A stretch of DNA of 64,000 bases from Solen grandis (lineage: Eukaryota > Mollusca > Bivalvia > Adapedonta > Solenidae). Positions 34,960-46,199 of this stretch are shown here, one piece after another (the first letter of the stretch is position 1; each line of letters begins with the position of its first letter). The notes under the pieces are model-generated. The model was not told the DNA's origin, did no database searches, and saw only the letters and a program-made list of their open reading frames with translations. The translations under genes were made by a program, and so were the position numbers. The stretch spans positions 68,842,173-68,906,172 of the forward strand of contig CM037781.1 in assembly GCA_021229015.1 (NCBI GenBank). The letters run 5' to 3'.

Positions 34960-35365
34960 ATAAAAATCAAGATGAGCTATACAAAAGGATGACACATAAA
35001 GTCATGATTATACAAAAACAAGTTTCCATTGTTGACTTCCAAGGTCTAATATTAACAAGAATTATTACTGAAAATGATGAATACCTCAGACACTGCTTTG
35101 TTACAGTTACTGTTACCATATCAGACAGTCTTGAGAAACATAACAAAGGGTCATAACTCATTCAAAATCAAGTGAATCATGACACGCCAAAAATATGCAC
35201 AACTAGGCTTGATACTTATCAGTCTTATAAAGTTTCATTAAAATATGACTAAAGGTAACCAAGAAATAGGGCAGACAAATCTCATCTACAGACGGACCAA
35301 CCAATGGATGTGACTCCAGTATAGATCATGTACTTCATAATTATCTGGGGGTACAAATATAAAAC
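34960..35365 (+). repeat. dispersed bivalve-type repeat
   Basis: Contains gggtcataactcattcaaaa, ataaagtttcattaaaatat and acagacggaccaaccaatgg in that order. I recall this arrangement from repeats that are frequent in bivalve introns and UTRs. No ORF. Confidence 0.4.
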
Positions 35366-36296
35366 AAAAACATCAAACTTACCATAAATAACAAAACAAA
35401 CATTTGAAGGATAGACAGAAGGAGATACAGACAGACATATGGACTGGTATGGGGAGGTTAGTGATCCAGCACTGACCAATGACTGTCCCCCACCACAATG
35501 TTTGATCACCCATCATCGTCCCTCTCAACACAGGGCATATACTGGAGTGTCCCATCTACAATATTTTTCCTAGTAGCTTAACAATGTAACAGAACCAAGT
35601 GAAGACGTGAACATTTCTTCCATATACCAAGATTTTATTAGCATAAACATAAACGGTAAAACCAACATGAAATATATAAATTTACCATGTATTTGTGACA
35701 AGATATTATGGTTTTGATTAACCTATAAAATTAGCAACCGTAGGCTATATTTCATTGCTGATCATTAATGAGAATAAAACCAACAATTCCAGATGAACAT
35801 CTTAACTTGAGATTTTCCTAAACTCAAAAATCTCAAAGCAAAGATAGCTCTATATTGCCCACTAGAGTAGAAGTGTTCAGATGAGCTAATAAAAGCTTTC
35901 AAACCCAAATTCAAATGATAGCAAATACAAGTCCTCAAGTGAAAGCCCAACTGTTAACATATTCTTGCGCTCAATCAAACTAGAATTATCACTCAAAGTG
36001 ATTAATACCCCTACATCCCATCTTGTCTTCATTTGATAGAAGTGTAGGTCACGACATGCAATGGTGGGATGCCACAAGCAGGATAATAGCCCCCCATCCC
36101 TTCCCCACTTCTGTGTGGTATAACAAGGTAACAAATATCATATCAAATAAATATATACCTACATTTAAGAAATTGCACAAAATTTTACATAACAAAACAG
36201 CTAATTCTAAAAATACAACCCAATATACCTATGTGTTCAATATCTAACAATGTCAGCCAATGTGTTGTCTAAAACACTGCAGTGGAGATAGTTTTA
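35366..36296. other. no gene seen
   Basis: An 82-residue minus frame (35886-36134) has no domain I recognise. It may be untranslated sequence. Confidence 0.35.
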
Positions 36297-36634
36297 TTGT
36301 AATCATGTTTAATCATTGTAATCACGTTTAATCATTGTAATCACGTTTAATCATTGTAATCACGTTTAATCATTGTAATCACGTTTAATCATGTAATCAC
36401 GTTTAATCATTGTAATCACGTTTAATCATGTAATCATGTTTAATCATTGTAATCACGTTTAATCACTGTAATCACGTTTAATCATTGTAATCACGTTTAA
36501 TCACTGTAATCACGTTTAATCATTGTAATCACGTTTAATCACTGTAATCACGTTTAATCATTGTAATCACGTTTAATCATTGTAATCACGTTTAATCACT
36601 GTAATCACGTTTAATCATGTAATCACATTTAATG
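36297..36634. repeat. 19 bp tandem array
   Basis: About 18 copies of taatcacgtttaatcattg, with 17 bp variants missing tg (aatcatgtaatc) and cact variants. Copies are nearly identical, so the array is young. No ORF. Confidence 0.95.
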
Positions 36635-36857
36635 ATAAAATATCACTGACTTGTCTAACAAACAAAGACAATGACAAAATTATTTTTGTACACATCTGGT
36701 ATTCACAAAAAAAAATTGACAGGTAATTTTAACAAAAAATCTTGACTTGAGTCAAAAACAACAGCAAAAAAAAAAAAAATGTGTTTATAAAATTAACACT
36801 ATCAGCAGACTTTGAGTCACTTTAAAATACAGTGTAGATCTATTATACTATTATAGT

Positions 36858-37024
36858 AACTCGCAGGCTGATCAGTTTTTATGCTGTTCGCTGCTCCTCA
36901 GGGTCTGGTTATGAGGATTTTACAATTAAATTTGGTAAGGATTTAGTTTGGCTTTCTGCAGATCAGGCTTTATGTGGTACCTAATGCGTGCGTCAAAATG
37001 AGTCTATATGAGGGAAAGGGTTAA
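36858..37024 (+). mobile_element. piggyBac-like MITE, 3' part
   Basis: Closely matches the right part of the copy at 1473-1714: tcgcaggctgatcag, ttatgctgttcgctgctcct, gatcaggctttatgtggtac, and the end tatatgagggaaagggttaa. The left inverted repeat is missing. Confidence 0.75.
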
Positions 37025-37371
37025 ATAATACAATATACCAATTCTTATTGTTGAGAACACAGGCCAACTCCTTGGTTTGAACCTTGCTGTACAAGACTAT
37101 GTTACAATGGAGGATGTTGTAATAGATCTGCACTGAATTTTCATAGATAAAAAAGCGAAAGTACTGTTTTCCTTATTTCCTTAGAACTGTTAAACTAGGT
37201 AAGTTTGTGGCAGACTTTGACCTTCCAGAGTCCAAGGAGGTCATACACAGTATCAGGAGACCATGTTGATGATACTAAATGCGTTTTGTGAGATAGTCAC
37301 GAGAACTCCTGACCTCATCTCTCATGCTTGCCATCTCCTCTTTGTGATTGTGGGTGACTCTGTGTTTTACA

Positions 37372-37446
37372 TCATCCGAAATTCATTCGGAAGTCGGGAG
37401 GAGGTAACTCTATTGATGTATAGTACAGGACATACGCTGCTGAGGT
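37372..37446 (-). CDS. terminal exon of a ubiquitin-specific protease-like gene
   Basis: On the minus strand a textbook acceptor (long T tract, then gtccttccag, ending at 37447) is followed by 24 codons and a stop (tga, 37374-37372). The peptide starts TSAAYVLYYTSIEL. It matches the last beta strand of USP catalytic domains, and the SAAYxLxYTS pattern is close to what I recall of the USP8 C-terminus. USPs cleave ubiquitin from proteins, and this strand closes the catalytic fold. No other exon of the gene was found up to 59 kb on this strand. The rest may lie in the 38101-38200 gap or beyond, or this may be a stray fragment. Confidence 0.5.
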   Translation of the reverse strand, partial: TSAAYVLYYTSIELPPPDFRMNFG

Positions 37447-37559
37447 CTGGAAGGACAAAAAAAAAATAAGATGAATATTTCAACCACTCATGAAGGTTTT
37501 CAAAGGACCAACATTATTTCATTGGTATTACTTATGATTTACATAATGAAGGTGATGCT

Positions 37560-37970
37560 GTTAAATGCAGTCACACTCAGGCATATTGTGGATGGTGCTG
37601 CAGTTCTTGACAGAGCACCTTTTAAGGCCCAGCATCTCTGCTTTGGGTTCTCTTGGACTTTTTCTGTCAGAGTTGCCCTCCCGTAGTACCTCCAGACAGG
37701 CGCACCTACATACAGAGACAGATGCGGATTCATGGGATCCGGCTCGTTCCGAATAGACCGGACCCCCTGGTTCTTTAACATGCCTAGTCTATAGCACCGA
37801 TACACACCAAGTCCCTAAATCACTGACTGGATGAACCAGCGCTAAGCTTCTAGTAAGGCTGGGAACACTGAAAAGTGTCTCAAATTTTTTTTAAGTTTCT
37901 ACTGGGATTTGAACCACAGACACCCTGGATTAGCAGTCCAGCGTGTTACCACTGAGCCACCATCCCACCA
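37560..37970 (-). mobile_element. tRNA-derived SINE, third family
   Basis: On the minus strand, from 37970, a tRNA-like head has box A ggtggctcagtggtaacacg, an anticodon-loop-like ggactgctaatcc and box B ggttcaaatccc. It is followed by a body containing ggtgctatagactaggcatg then ttaaagaacc. The head does not fold as a clean tRNA (acceptor and T stems mismatch), so it is not called a tRNA gene. Confidence 0.55.
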
Positions 37971-38100
37971 TGACGGGGATTAACACCTTACCTCATAAAT
38001 ATTCATATAAAAATTCATGACCTGATGAATATTCATTTATTGAACTTTGAATGGCATAAAAATAACATTGGATTTTAATTCACAATGCAACAGACTGCAG

Positions 38101-38200
38101 NNNNNNNNNNNNNNNNNNNNNNNNNNNNNNNNNNNNNNNNNNNNNNNNNNNNNNNNNNNNNNNNNNNNNNNNNNNNNNNNNNNNNNNNNNNNNNNNNNNN
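38101..38200. other. assembly gap (100 N)
   Basis: Exactly 100 N, the conventional placeholder for a gap of unknown length. Reading frames drawn through it are meaningless. Confidence 0.99.
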
Positions 38201-38204
38201 TATT

Positions 38205-38610
38205 GCAGTTAAATTTGTCAAATGCCCAACTACGCTAGGTCTAATGTCAAGAAACTGCAGAAGTGTTCACAAAATGATGAATTTGTCCGTCATTATTTAA
38301 TTCAATTTACAATGTATTTTCTTCTTCACATTTTTCACTGTGTATGTTGATTTTCTATTTCCGAATCAATATAGGTGATAACAAAATACAAATACAGTAA
38401 ATTAAACATAAGAAATAAAACATACAAATACAAGAGAGAGAGAGAGAGAGAGAGAGAAACATAAACAATATATCTATACTGTTATATTTGTCACAAAAAC
38501 GAATAAGAGGATTCTATGCCTCAATTGAAACGATATATTGAGACAGAGAATGACAGAGAATGTAAGGAAAATCTAGTGCTTCAGTATAAGCATCATAATA
38601 GTAAAAAGTC
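38205..38610. repeat. direct duplication, copy 1
   Basis: Shares ordered blocks with 41730-42125: taggtctaatgtcaagaaac, gtccgtcatta, tcaatatagg(t/c)gat, aattaaacat, a (ga)n tract (38433-38458 here), ttgtcacaaaaa and aatctagtgct. The left edge runs into the gap. It is moderately diverged. No ORF. Confidence 0.75.
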
Positions 38611-39890
38611 AAAAACATTTTTACTTCTCTCAAAGTCAAGTACAACATGAAATTTTAGTTGATAATATATCAGAATTTGCATATTGTATAAGTCTATATG
38701 TGTCTTACTCCACTTTTATCTAAACTTTTTAAGTCATGACAAAAACTGAAATGGTAGGAGAGTCACTGTTGCATAAATTGACATACACACATATACGATA
38801 ATCATTAACACACAGATACACACATACCTACATACCATATACAACAGGCTTCAACAAAAGAATGGTTCTAAGCTCTTGGCATATTATCTCTTTCTCTTTA
38901 TTTCCTCCATGGTGGAGATTTAATAAATGTAATACAGATACGGTATATGATATAATGTTATGACCCTAGTTATCTATCTCGCACAAAATCACCTTGTTAC
39001 AGCCCTCTGTATTTCGCTCACAGAACCGCATTTACGGAATGGAATGTTCCAGAATCATAGTAAACAAACTTACATAGGAAGGGACACAACTCCTAAACTA
39101 TAAGGGTTACGTCATGGATGTTATATTAAACATTATCTATTATTCAGTTCTGTCTAAGAGCCACACTTAAGATGGGAAGAATTTAAAGATTTGGCTAAAT
39201 TATGCTGGTTATTTAGTCATTTACAAATGACTAATCATCAGGTACGAATGGATTAAGCCTATCGTATTAATTTTCTTTTCATGAGTCGCTGAAACTTATT
39301 TACTTAGCGCCGGTTTGATCCCCGGGCTTTAAGGCCGTGTTATATTTTATAAACATGTATGAGGGAAACTTTAAATTAGATTATTAGATCATTTTTTTTC
39401 AATGTCTGACCTAGATTTTTTTTTTTTTTTTTGGGGGGGGGGAGGGTAAGCTTAAGCAATTAGTCACATGAGTGACTTCTACATACGTGTAATTATTGTA
39501 ATACATAAGCAGTTTAAATCGAGATCAATACCTTGGTCATTTGTAATGCTAAAAGATGACCCGGCTACTATGCTTTACATTTTTAACAACGCTTAACGTT
39601 GATTTTAGCTTTCAGTATTATTTGGGATTTAATAGCGATTTTTTTTACTTTTATTATTTAACATAAAAAAATATGGGACCTTGTATGAATTGTTCAGCTT
39701 CTCAAAAGCGGATATTTCTTCTCAGATATTGTGATGGGAATATTTTATTACGTGTGGGGGCACTAAATTTCATGACGGCTGGGTCTGACTTTGATATAAA
39801 AACTATCAAATATCAAATATCCATTCAAAATGATTTAATGATTGAAAGGTGGCTGTCTGCGTAATTGATATCCGGTTCGAGGTATTTCTT
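38611..39890. other. spacer, no gene seen
   Basis: AT-rich. At 39417-39447 a long T run passes into a run of ten G and gagggt, a homopolymer junction. The 63-residue plus frame at 39673 has no domain I recognise. Confidence 0.4.
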
Positions 39891-40515
39891 CCTTTCCAGA
39901 ACTTACTGACGTTATCACGTGACTTCTTCATACACACTACACATGGTACCGGCTTATGTCGATGATTTAAAAATATTGCAATATCTATATTTAATTAATT
40001 CCAAGCTATTCGGCTAGATTTTCTGAATTAATGTATTATAAATGGTCTAAACTTACAAATTTTGTAGTGACAGCAAAATGAGACATAGATTCATACCTGT
40101 GTGAATATAAATTAATCCACCACTTTTTTAAGCCAGGTAAAACGAAAACCGATTACACTTATAAATTTGAACACCAGGAGAGTAAAAGTTACAAACTCGT
40201 ATAGCATAATCCTCTAAATCATACACGTTACTCACTGAAGTTAAATCCAAATTGCGATTTTCTGTAAGTTCCCGGAACGAGGTGAATACAATATTGCGCA
40301 ATGACAAACCGGTCTGTGCATTTCCTCTGACACTAGGGTGCGCTTGATTCACTGCTCGGTGCAGATTTGGTGTGAACGGATAGAACGGCAATCAAGCATA
40401 AAGGTGTAACATTCGGAACATATTCTCTCTGCACCACTTTCCGAGGTGGTGCATGGAGAACAACAATGTGGCGGATAATGGTGGCAGAGTTAGTCCAACA
40501 ACTTGTTTTTGAAGT
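39890..40515. promoter_or_regulatory. CpG-enriched region with CRE-like and E-box sites
   Basis: tgacgtta (39907-39914) is immediately followed by tcacgtga (39915-39922), an E-box of the MITF/TFEB/USF type. The stretch 40150-40490 has far more CpG than its surroundings. On the minus strand a donor-like gtgagtaa lies near 40230. It could be the promoter and first exon of a minus-strand gene such as the USP-like one, or the start of a plus-strand gene. Not resolved. Confidence 0.3.
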
Positions 40516-41337
40516 TTATTGCGTGTCTTTGAATTTATGCGCAAAAATTTTAACACGACTAGTTCAATAAACGTTTCCCACAATACCTTTTTGTCATTAT
40601 CATTGATATATTTGCATCGTACTGGCCTGTGGAGGGGAATTTTCTATGTTGAAATAGAATAGAATATTTTATTTGACCAATTACGGGTCATATAACATGA
40701 CATGTAAATCACGTACATAAAACATAAGGTCATATAACGAAAAGTACATCTTTTGATTTTATTTTTTCGTCCTCGGAATGATCATTTAAAGCCAAAATGG
40801 CAGCAGCTTCCTAAGTAGTCAACATTTGCATCATTCTGGATAGAACAATGTTCCCATTTCACTTGATTCACTTGAGTGAGCATTTGATTGCCACATTTTG
40901 TACCGAACAGCGAATCAAGAATCGTATTTTGTTTTTCATACACTGTTTTTTGACCATGTGTACCTTACTAAACACACACACATGTTTAAAGATGGTCACT
41001 GACTAAGAATTTAAATTTTAACTATATGTGTGCATTACGTCTTTCAATGCCCATCTACAGATGCATGGTTACTCAATGCAACCATCCGTGATTGTCAAAA
41101 ATGGGCTGTTTCCCCATCAAAGGTAATAACGTCATAGACAGTTTTGAAACTGCTTTTAGAATTATAAGTCTTAAACTTAGATTTTCTATTTTCATATGCC
41201 GTTTGCCGTCACATGGCTGATTACATTCACTCTTCGAGCATGCGATGACTTCACAGGCTGTACTTATGAAATCTTATGAAATCGCTACGCTGAACTGGTG
41301 AACACGCAATGTTGCAGAACGTGTTAGGTGGTACCGT

Positions 41338-41377
<40 letters not shown>

Positions 41378-41729
41378 AAACAAAGACCTCAACAACATTA
41401 AGGAAGAACTGTATTTTTTTTTATTTCTATCCATAATCTTTGAACAAGCTGCTTGAACAGTTGAACAAGACAAATCATGGCTCAAGTACTCTGACCAATT
41501 TGATTTGATCTGCAGACAATACTTTTCTCTGTTCGGTTAACAGTTACTCCTGTAAACTTGTTTTGAGTTTGAGCAATTCTTTCTGTCAATTTGATTGTTC
41601 GTTTTGTAGAATTTGTCAATCGCCTTGTGCTTTTACTAAGATGTTCTGTTCATTTCATAAAATTTGTCATTCGTCTTTTTAATAATATCATATTGCAATC
41701 TATCGGTATAATAATAATTGTTGTATATG
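40516..41729. other. spacer with (TG)n microsatellite
   Basis: A (tg)18 tract runs at 41341-41376. At 41570-41690 diverged copies of a short motif (aatttgtcattcgtctt) match the degenerate repeats of 43.8-45.0 kb. No gene seen. Confidence 0.5.
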
Positions 41730-42125
41730 AATACTGCAATATTTAAATGTCGTATGCCCGACTGAGCCTAGATATTTTTTTAGGTCTAATGTCAAGAAAC
41801 TGCCAAAGCAAAATCATGAATTAGTCCGTCATTAATTTATTTTCTTCTTTACATATTTCAATAAGTATACATGTATTTTTATTTCCGCCTCAATATAGGC
41901 GATTACAAAATTCAAAGTACAGAAAATTAAACATCAGAAATACAACATACAATAGGGATAGAGGAGAGAGAGAAACAGAAACAACATATTTAATATAATA
42001 TTTGTCACAAAAAATAAGACCCAAATACTATGCATCCATCGAAACGAAACATGGAGACACAGCATGTATGGTAAATCTAGTGCTCCAATTCAAGTACATA
42101 ACAGTATCATAACTATACGTAATAA
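41730..42125. repeat. direct duplication, copy 2
   Basis: Partner of 38205-38610 in the same orientation, about 3.5 kb downstream. Its (ga) tract is short (gaggagagagag). Lack of LTR-type ends, primer site or coding sequence between the copies argues against an LTR element. Confidence 0.7.
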
Positions 42126-43798
42126 CTAATACGTTTGTATACTCAATATATACACACGAAAACATAATTATACACGTTTACATCTAAGATGAATACGATT
42201 AAATAGGAATAAAATGCATGTCCATATACTCATATGCATTATGCATCAAAACGTACTAAAACACATATGCATGAACATAATCACACATAAATATAGAATA
42301 GCAATCACCCTTCATGTAACCCTGACGACAAAACAGTCAGATGAACAATACAGAGAGACAAACAGCTGGACATTAATATAACGATTCATTTTATAGATTA
42401 CACATATACATGTGCTATATATACTATATAGCCCATAAAACATTGTTTATATAAGATAATGATGGTGATATCCGCAAAAATGTCAGTGAAATAAAAGTAA
42501 TAATAGTACTTACAAGACTAATTTTGATGCAAAGCACCAAAGACGCCGCGCATGTTTTTGAAGCACGACTTAAATAAAGCAAAGCCATATAGAAAAAAAA
42601 AGAGAAAGAAAACAAAACTTATCAAATTATTCAGAAATCTAGAACAAAAAAGTACAGAACATACCTTAATCATAGTAGACACATTATGTGATGATGATTT
42701 GATATATCCGTGAAACCCTCTACTAGAAAACATGAGGTCTTTGAAATAAACAGATTTCGTGGGGATATATATTTGTGGACAAAGTCATCCACGAAATCAA
42801 TGAAAATTAGTCCCCCACGAAAATTAATGATTCTACAGTAATCTATAGATCAATGAAGATACATTTGCTAACAGGTCAGGTAATTCCTTTCTTATATAAT
42901 TATTGGAATAGTTAGGGACTGCAAGATGCATGAAATTTCCAGACAGTAAGCTACTAAGGCGGTATTAATGTCAATGTAATAAAAAACATTAACAGATAAG
43001 TTTTTATTTGGTACGGGAATTAGGTACAGGTTCCAGTATTAATTAACAATCTTCTCAATAGTTATTACTTCCCTTGATAACGTAGCTTGATGTAGGAGTA
43101 TGGTATTCTTTTTGTGTTGATGATATGTGTAAAATTACATATATGTTCACAAGGCTTTACAACATAAGCTATGTATGTTCAGTAAAATTCAACAATTTTT
43201 AGAACTAAACATACTGAGACCGCATATTTGGCCTGGGGCCGTAAATTAGACATGGTCCCTACGGCCTTATGTATAGTGTTTGTGTGTTTATACACTTTCT
43301 ACATTATGATGTAATACTTATTTTTAAAATGCTGTTTTTAATTTTTAAAAGGTTTAAAATTTTTAAAAAAACTTTTCCAAATGTCTTTTCTGAGCTTTAA
43401 TTGAATCAGGTTGCCTTGCAAGGTATGTTAACCAAGTTTTAAAACGAGTTGCCTACGTGTTTAAGGAGAAGTCAACAGACACACATTATAGGTGTCTAAT
43501 TTCTTTATGATAACGATACAAGACTTGCATATTTTGAATCTTGTTTTTTCTTGTTTTTTGTTTTTTTTTATTTCACTCTAAACATGCCAAGATACCCTGG
43601 TGTTTTAGTACATGCATCAATGACAGAGGGGCAAAGAATTATCACGTGGTTCATACAAAAGGATAAAAGGAAAAACGTATGCGTGAAGAAATGCTTAATT
43701 ATTGAAACCTATTTATTAACATGCCAATACCATTATTTCAAAATTAACTATTGAAAGACAATTCACTATCATAAATAAATCAAAAGGCAAAACTACTT
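42126..43798. other. spacer, no gene seen
   Basis: AT-rich. Frames at 42424-42733 (minus) and 43551-43754 (plus) lack recognisable domains. Their long hydrophobic stretches arise from poly-T. Confidence 0.4.
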
Positions 43799-44085
43799 TT
43801 CATCGGTGTAGCAGTCTAGTTTATTCCGTTCATTTTTATACTTCGTTATAAAGAAATTGTCATTCATTATGTGCATTTGCTAATGTGTTCTGTCTGAACA
43901 GTTCATTATGTACTACTTTCAAAATATACTGTACAGTCGTGAACAAGGGAGGTTACTACTACAGGCTTAAGTAAATGATCAAACGACAAAAATGGAGGTA
44001 CGAGTAGCATTGTATGCATCGAGACTCAAGTTACTTGTTTGTCTGTATTAACAATACTAAAATTTCCTGATACACATAAAAATAA
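43799..44085. repeat. direct duplication, copy 1 (~290 bp)
   Basis: Shares tcatcggtgtagcagtct, aagaaattgtcattc, caattcattatgtacta-like and gatcaaacgacaaaaatgg blocks, in order, with 44858-45150. Confidence 0.75.
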
Positions 44086-44179
44086 AACTAACTATTGAAA
44101 GAACAGAACGCAATACCAAAGAGCACAAGATTAACTTAATGGTTCACATATCAACCAAGTAAATGCACAGAACGAACCT

Positions 44180-44800
44180 TTTATCGCATAATACACACTA
44201 ATAGTATGACACAGCAAACTCTCAAATGGACATAATAAATAATATAACGCGTAAGACAAACGGACAATTCAATATATCTGTCAATATGATGGATAGTGAA
44301 ACTACTTATCGCACAAGACAAACTACTAAGTCTACATTTTGAAATACAAATTAGCATAACTTTTAAGTTAATGAAGAAGACAAGATGTATTACTAATTGT
44401 ACACAGCGAACGATAAATCTAACAGAACAAACCATCTAATAAATTTGACACATTTATTAAGCCACGAACAAATCAAATGTACAGAACCACATATTCTACG
44501 CACAAAACAAACGAAATGATCCACCAAACAAACCAATACATGGACAGATCGAACTACTTTACACTCAAGACAAACAAGTAAACGCATAATACGAGATAAA
44601 ATTGGACAGCACAAATCATAATTACATTACATTGATAAACTGAAGGACGAATTTTAAACTAAAAAAAAACACACACAAAAAACGAACTACTAAATGCTCA
44701 AGACAAACTACTAAATGCTCAAGACAAACGAATAAATATATATTCCGAAGTACAAAATGAACGTTTAAAGCTAGCATCTAGGCACAACACATTGAACAGA
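44180..44800. repeat. degenerate short tandem repeat, inverted relative to its flanks
   Basis: Many loose copies of a ~20-30 bp motif such as ctcaagacaaactactaaat and cgcacaaaacaaacga. Read on the other strand this resembles attcgtcttgtg, tttactactttg of the flanking duplications, so the block is flanked by inverted relatives. Minus-strand frames (44181-44435, 44393-44614) with repeated V-R-x-V-H and V-C-L patterns are products of the repeat. Confidence 0.6.
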
Positions 44801-44857
44801 GTACGGAACAAACGCAGAAGTGCAAAACACCAAGAGAAAAAAAATAAAAATAATTTA

Positions 44858-45150
44858 TCGGTGTAGCAGTCTTATTTGTTCTGTCCTTTTCATAGTTCGT
44901 TATGAAGAAATTGTCATTCGTCTTGTGTATTTACTACTTTGTTATTTCTGAACAATTCATTATGTACTATAGCCGTTTATGTTGTGTACGTAAACCATTG
45001 ATGAAAAAGGGATGTAACTACTACAGCCTTGAGTAATTGATCAAACGACAAAATGGAGGTAATATTGTATTGCATCGGGGCTAACATGTTCACAATTTCC
45101 TTTTTTGTTTGCATTAGGATGTTAAAAATCCCTGATAGATTTTTGTAAAA
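44858..45150. repeat. direct duplication, copy 2
   Basis: Partner of 43799-44085, about 1.06 kb away in the same orientation. Confidence 0.75.
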
Positions 45151-46199
45151 ACACATAATTTACATGTTCAGGTCATATTGAAAAACAAACTGCACATGAG
45201 AAAATGGCCAGAGTTCAGAACAAAGAATTAACTACACATAACATTTAATCACTGTAAAAATAATGCTATAAAATATCATATTAGGACATATTAAACGTTC
45301 CAGAAGTGAGATATGCATATGTTTTATAAAAGTATTTCACAACAAGGTTCAATCACAGGACATGACATATCAAAGTTTTTGAGGTATTACTGGTAACTCA
45401 CTTATTGACGTTCAGCATAAATACGTGCTAGTTCCATGACTGGTTGGCCCAGTAATGGTATAATCTGACTAGGTGCGGTATCATGCTACTTACCAAGAAA
45501 GTGATGTCTCTAACTAACCAACTGTTTCCCTTACAGACAAAAAGTAAATTTAAATCAAGTTTTGGAAGTAATATATACCATATTGTATACATGAATTGTG
45601 CGAGACCAACTGGTTACATCCTCATTTTAACTATATCTCATATATTTTCAGATAGTGTTAGTTAAGTGAATTGCGTTTTAGCTGTGATACAATACCAGAT
45701 GTAATTCCCCCAGTACCTGATGAACCGAGTTCTTCCATAAAATCTTTCTTGCCAGAACCCTATTCAATGATTCATCTTTCTACTGACTAAAGGCGCCTTT
45801 ATACAGCCCTTTAAGCCTGTCTGATTTTTAGAGAACTTATAAAATTATTTTTAGAACAATTATGTAACCTTTTAGGTGATATCAATATTTGTTTTAAACA
45901 TAAATCTAGTTCTGTATCAATCTTCTTCTAGTCTTCTGAGAAAATTTGTTTTTCATTAAATGATACATGAATCAATCAAAATTAATAAAAAGAAAGATTA
46001 AAGTAGCAGTATCAGCCATAGTTTAACCAATTCAAAAAGCAAACTGAGTAAGTATGCTACAATATCCATTGGGGCGAGTGATCATTTTATGACATTTTTC
46101 CGTAGAAAAATTATAAAACAATCTTTTTCGAACCACTTTTTTTTCTAAAGTAAAATGCATAAGAAATTAAAGAAAGGAGATGTTTACTGAAAACATAAC
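45151..46199. other. spacer, one possible ORF remnant
   Basis: A plus-strand open stretch at 45687-45789, with IPDVIPPVPDEPSSS, looks protein-like but short. It may be a retroelement remnant. Otherwise nothing recognised. Confidence 0.35.

Noticed and set aside
37905..37970. tRNA gene with GCT-like anticodon (minus)
   Set aside because: Acceptor and T stems do not pair well and a SINE body follows; treated as a SINE head.
40451..40511. Plus-strand start MENNNVADNGGRVSPTTC as a first coding exon
   Set aside because: Stop follows at once and the only possible donor (gttttt) is poor.
38205..42125. LTR retrotransposon bounded by the two direct repeats
   Set aside because: No TG...CA ends, primer-binding site, polypurine tract or coding sequence between the copies.
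44181..44614. Two overlapping Cys/Val-rich minus-strand frames
   Set aside because: They follow the degenerate tandem repeat and its period; hydrophobicity is from composition.
45687..45789. IPDVIPPVPDEPSSS open stretch as an exon
   Set aside because: Protein-like, but no recognised family and weak splice context; could be retroelement debris.
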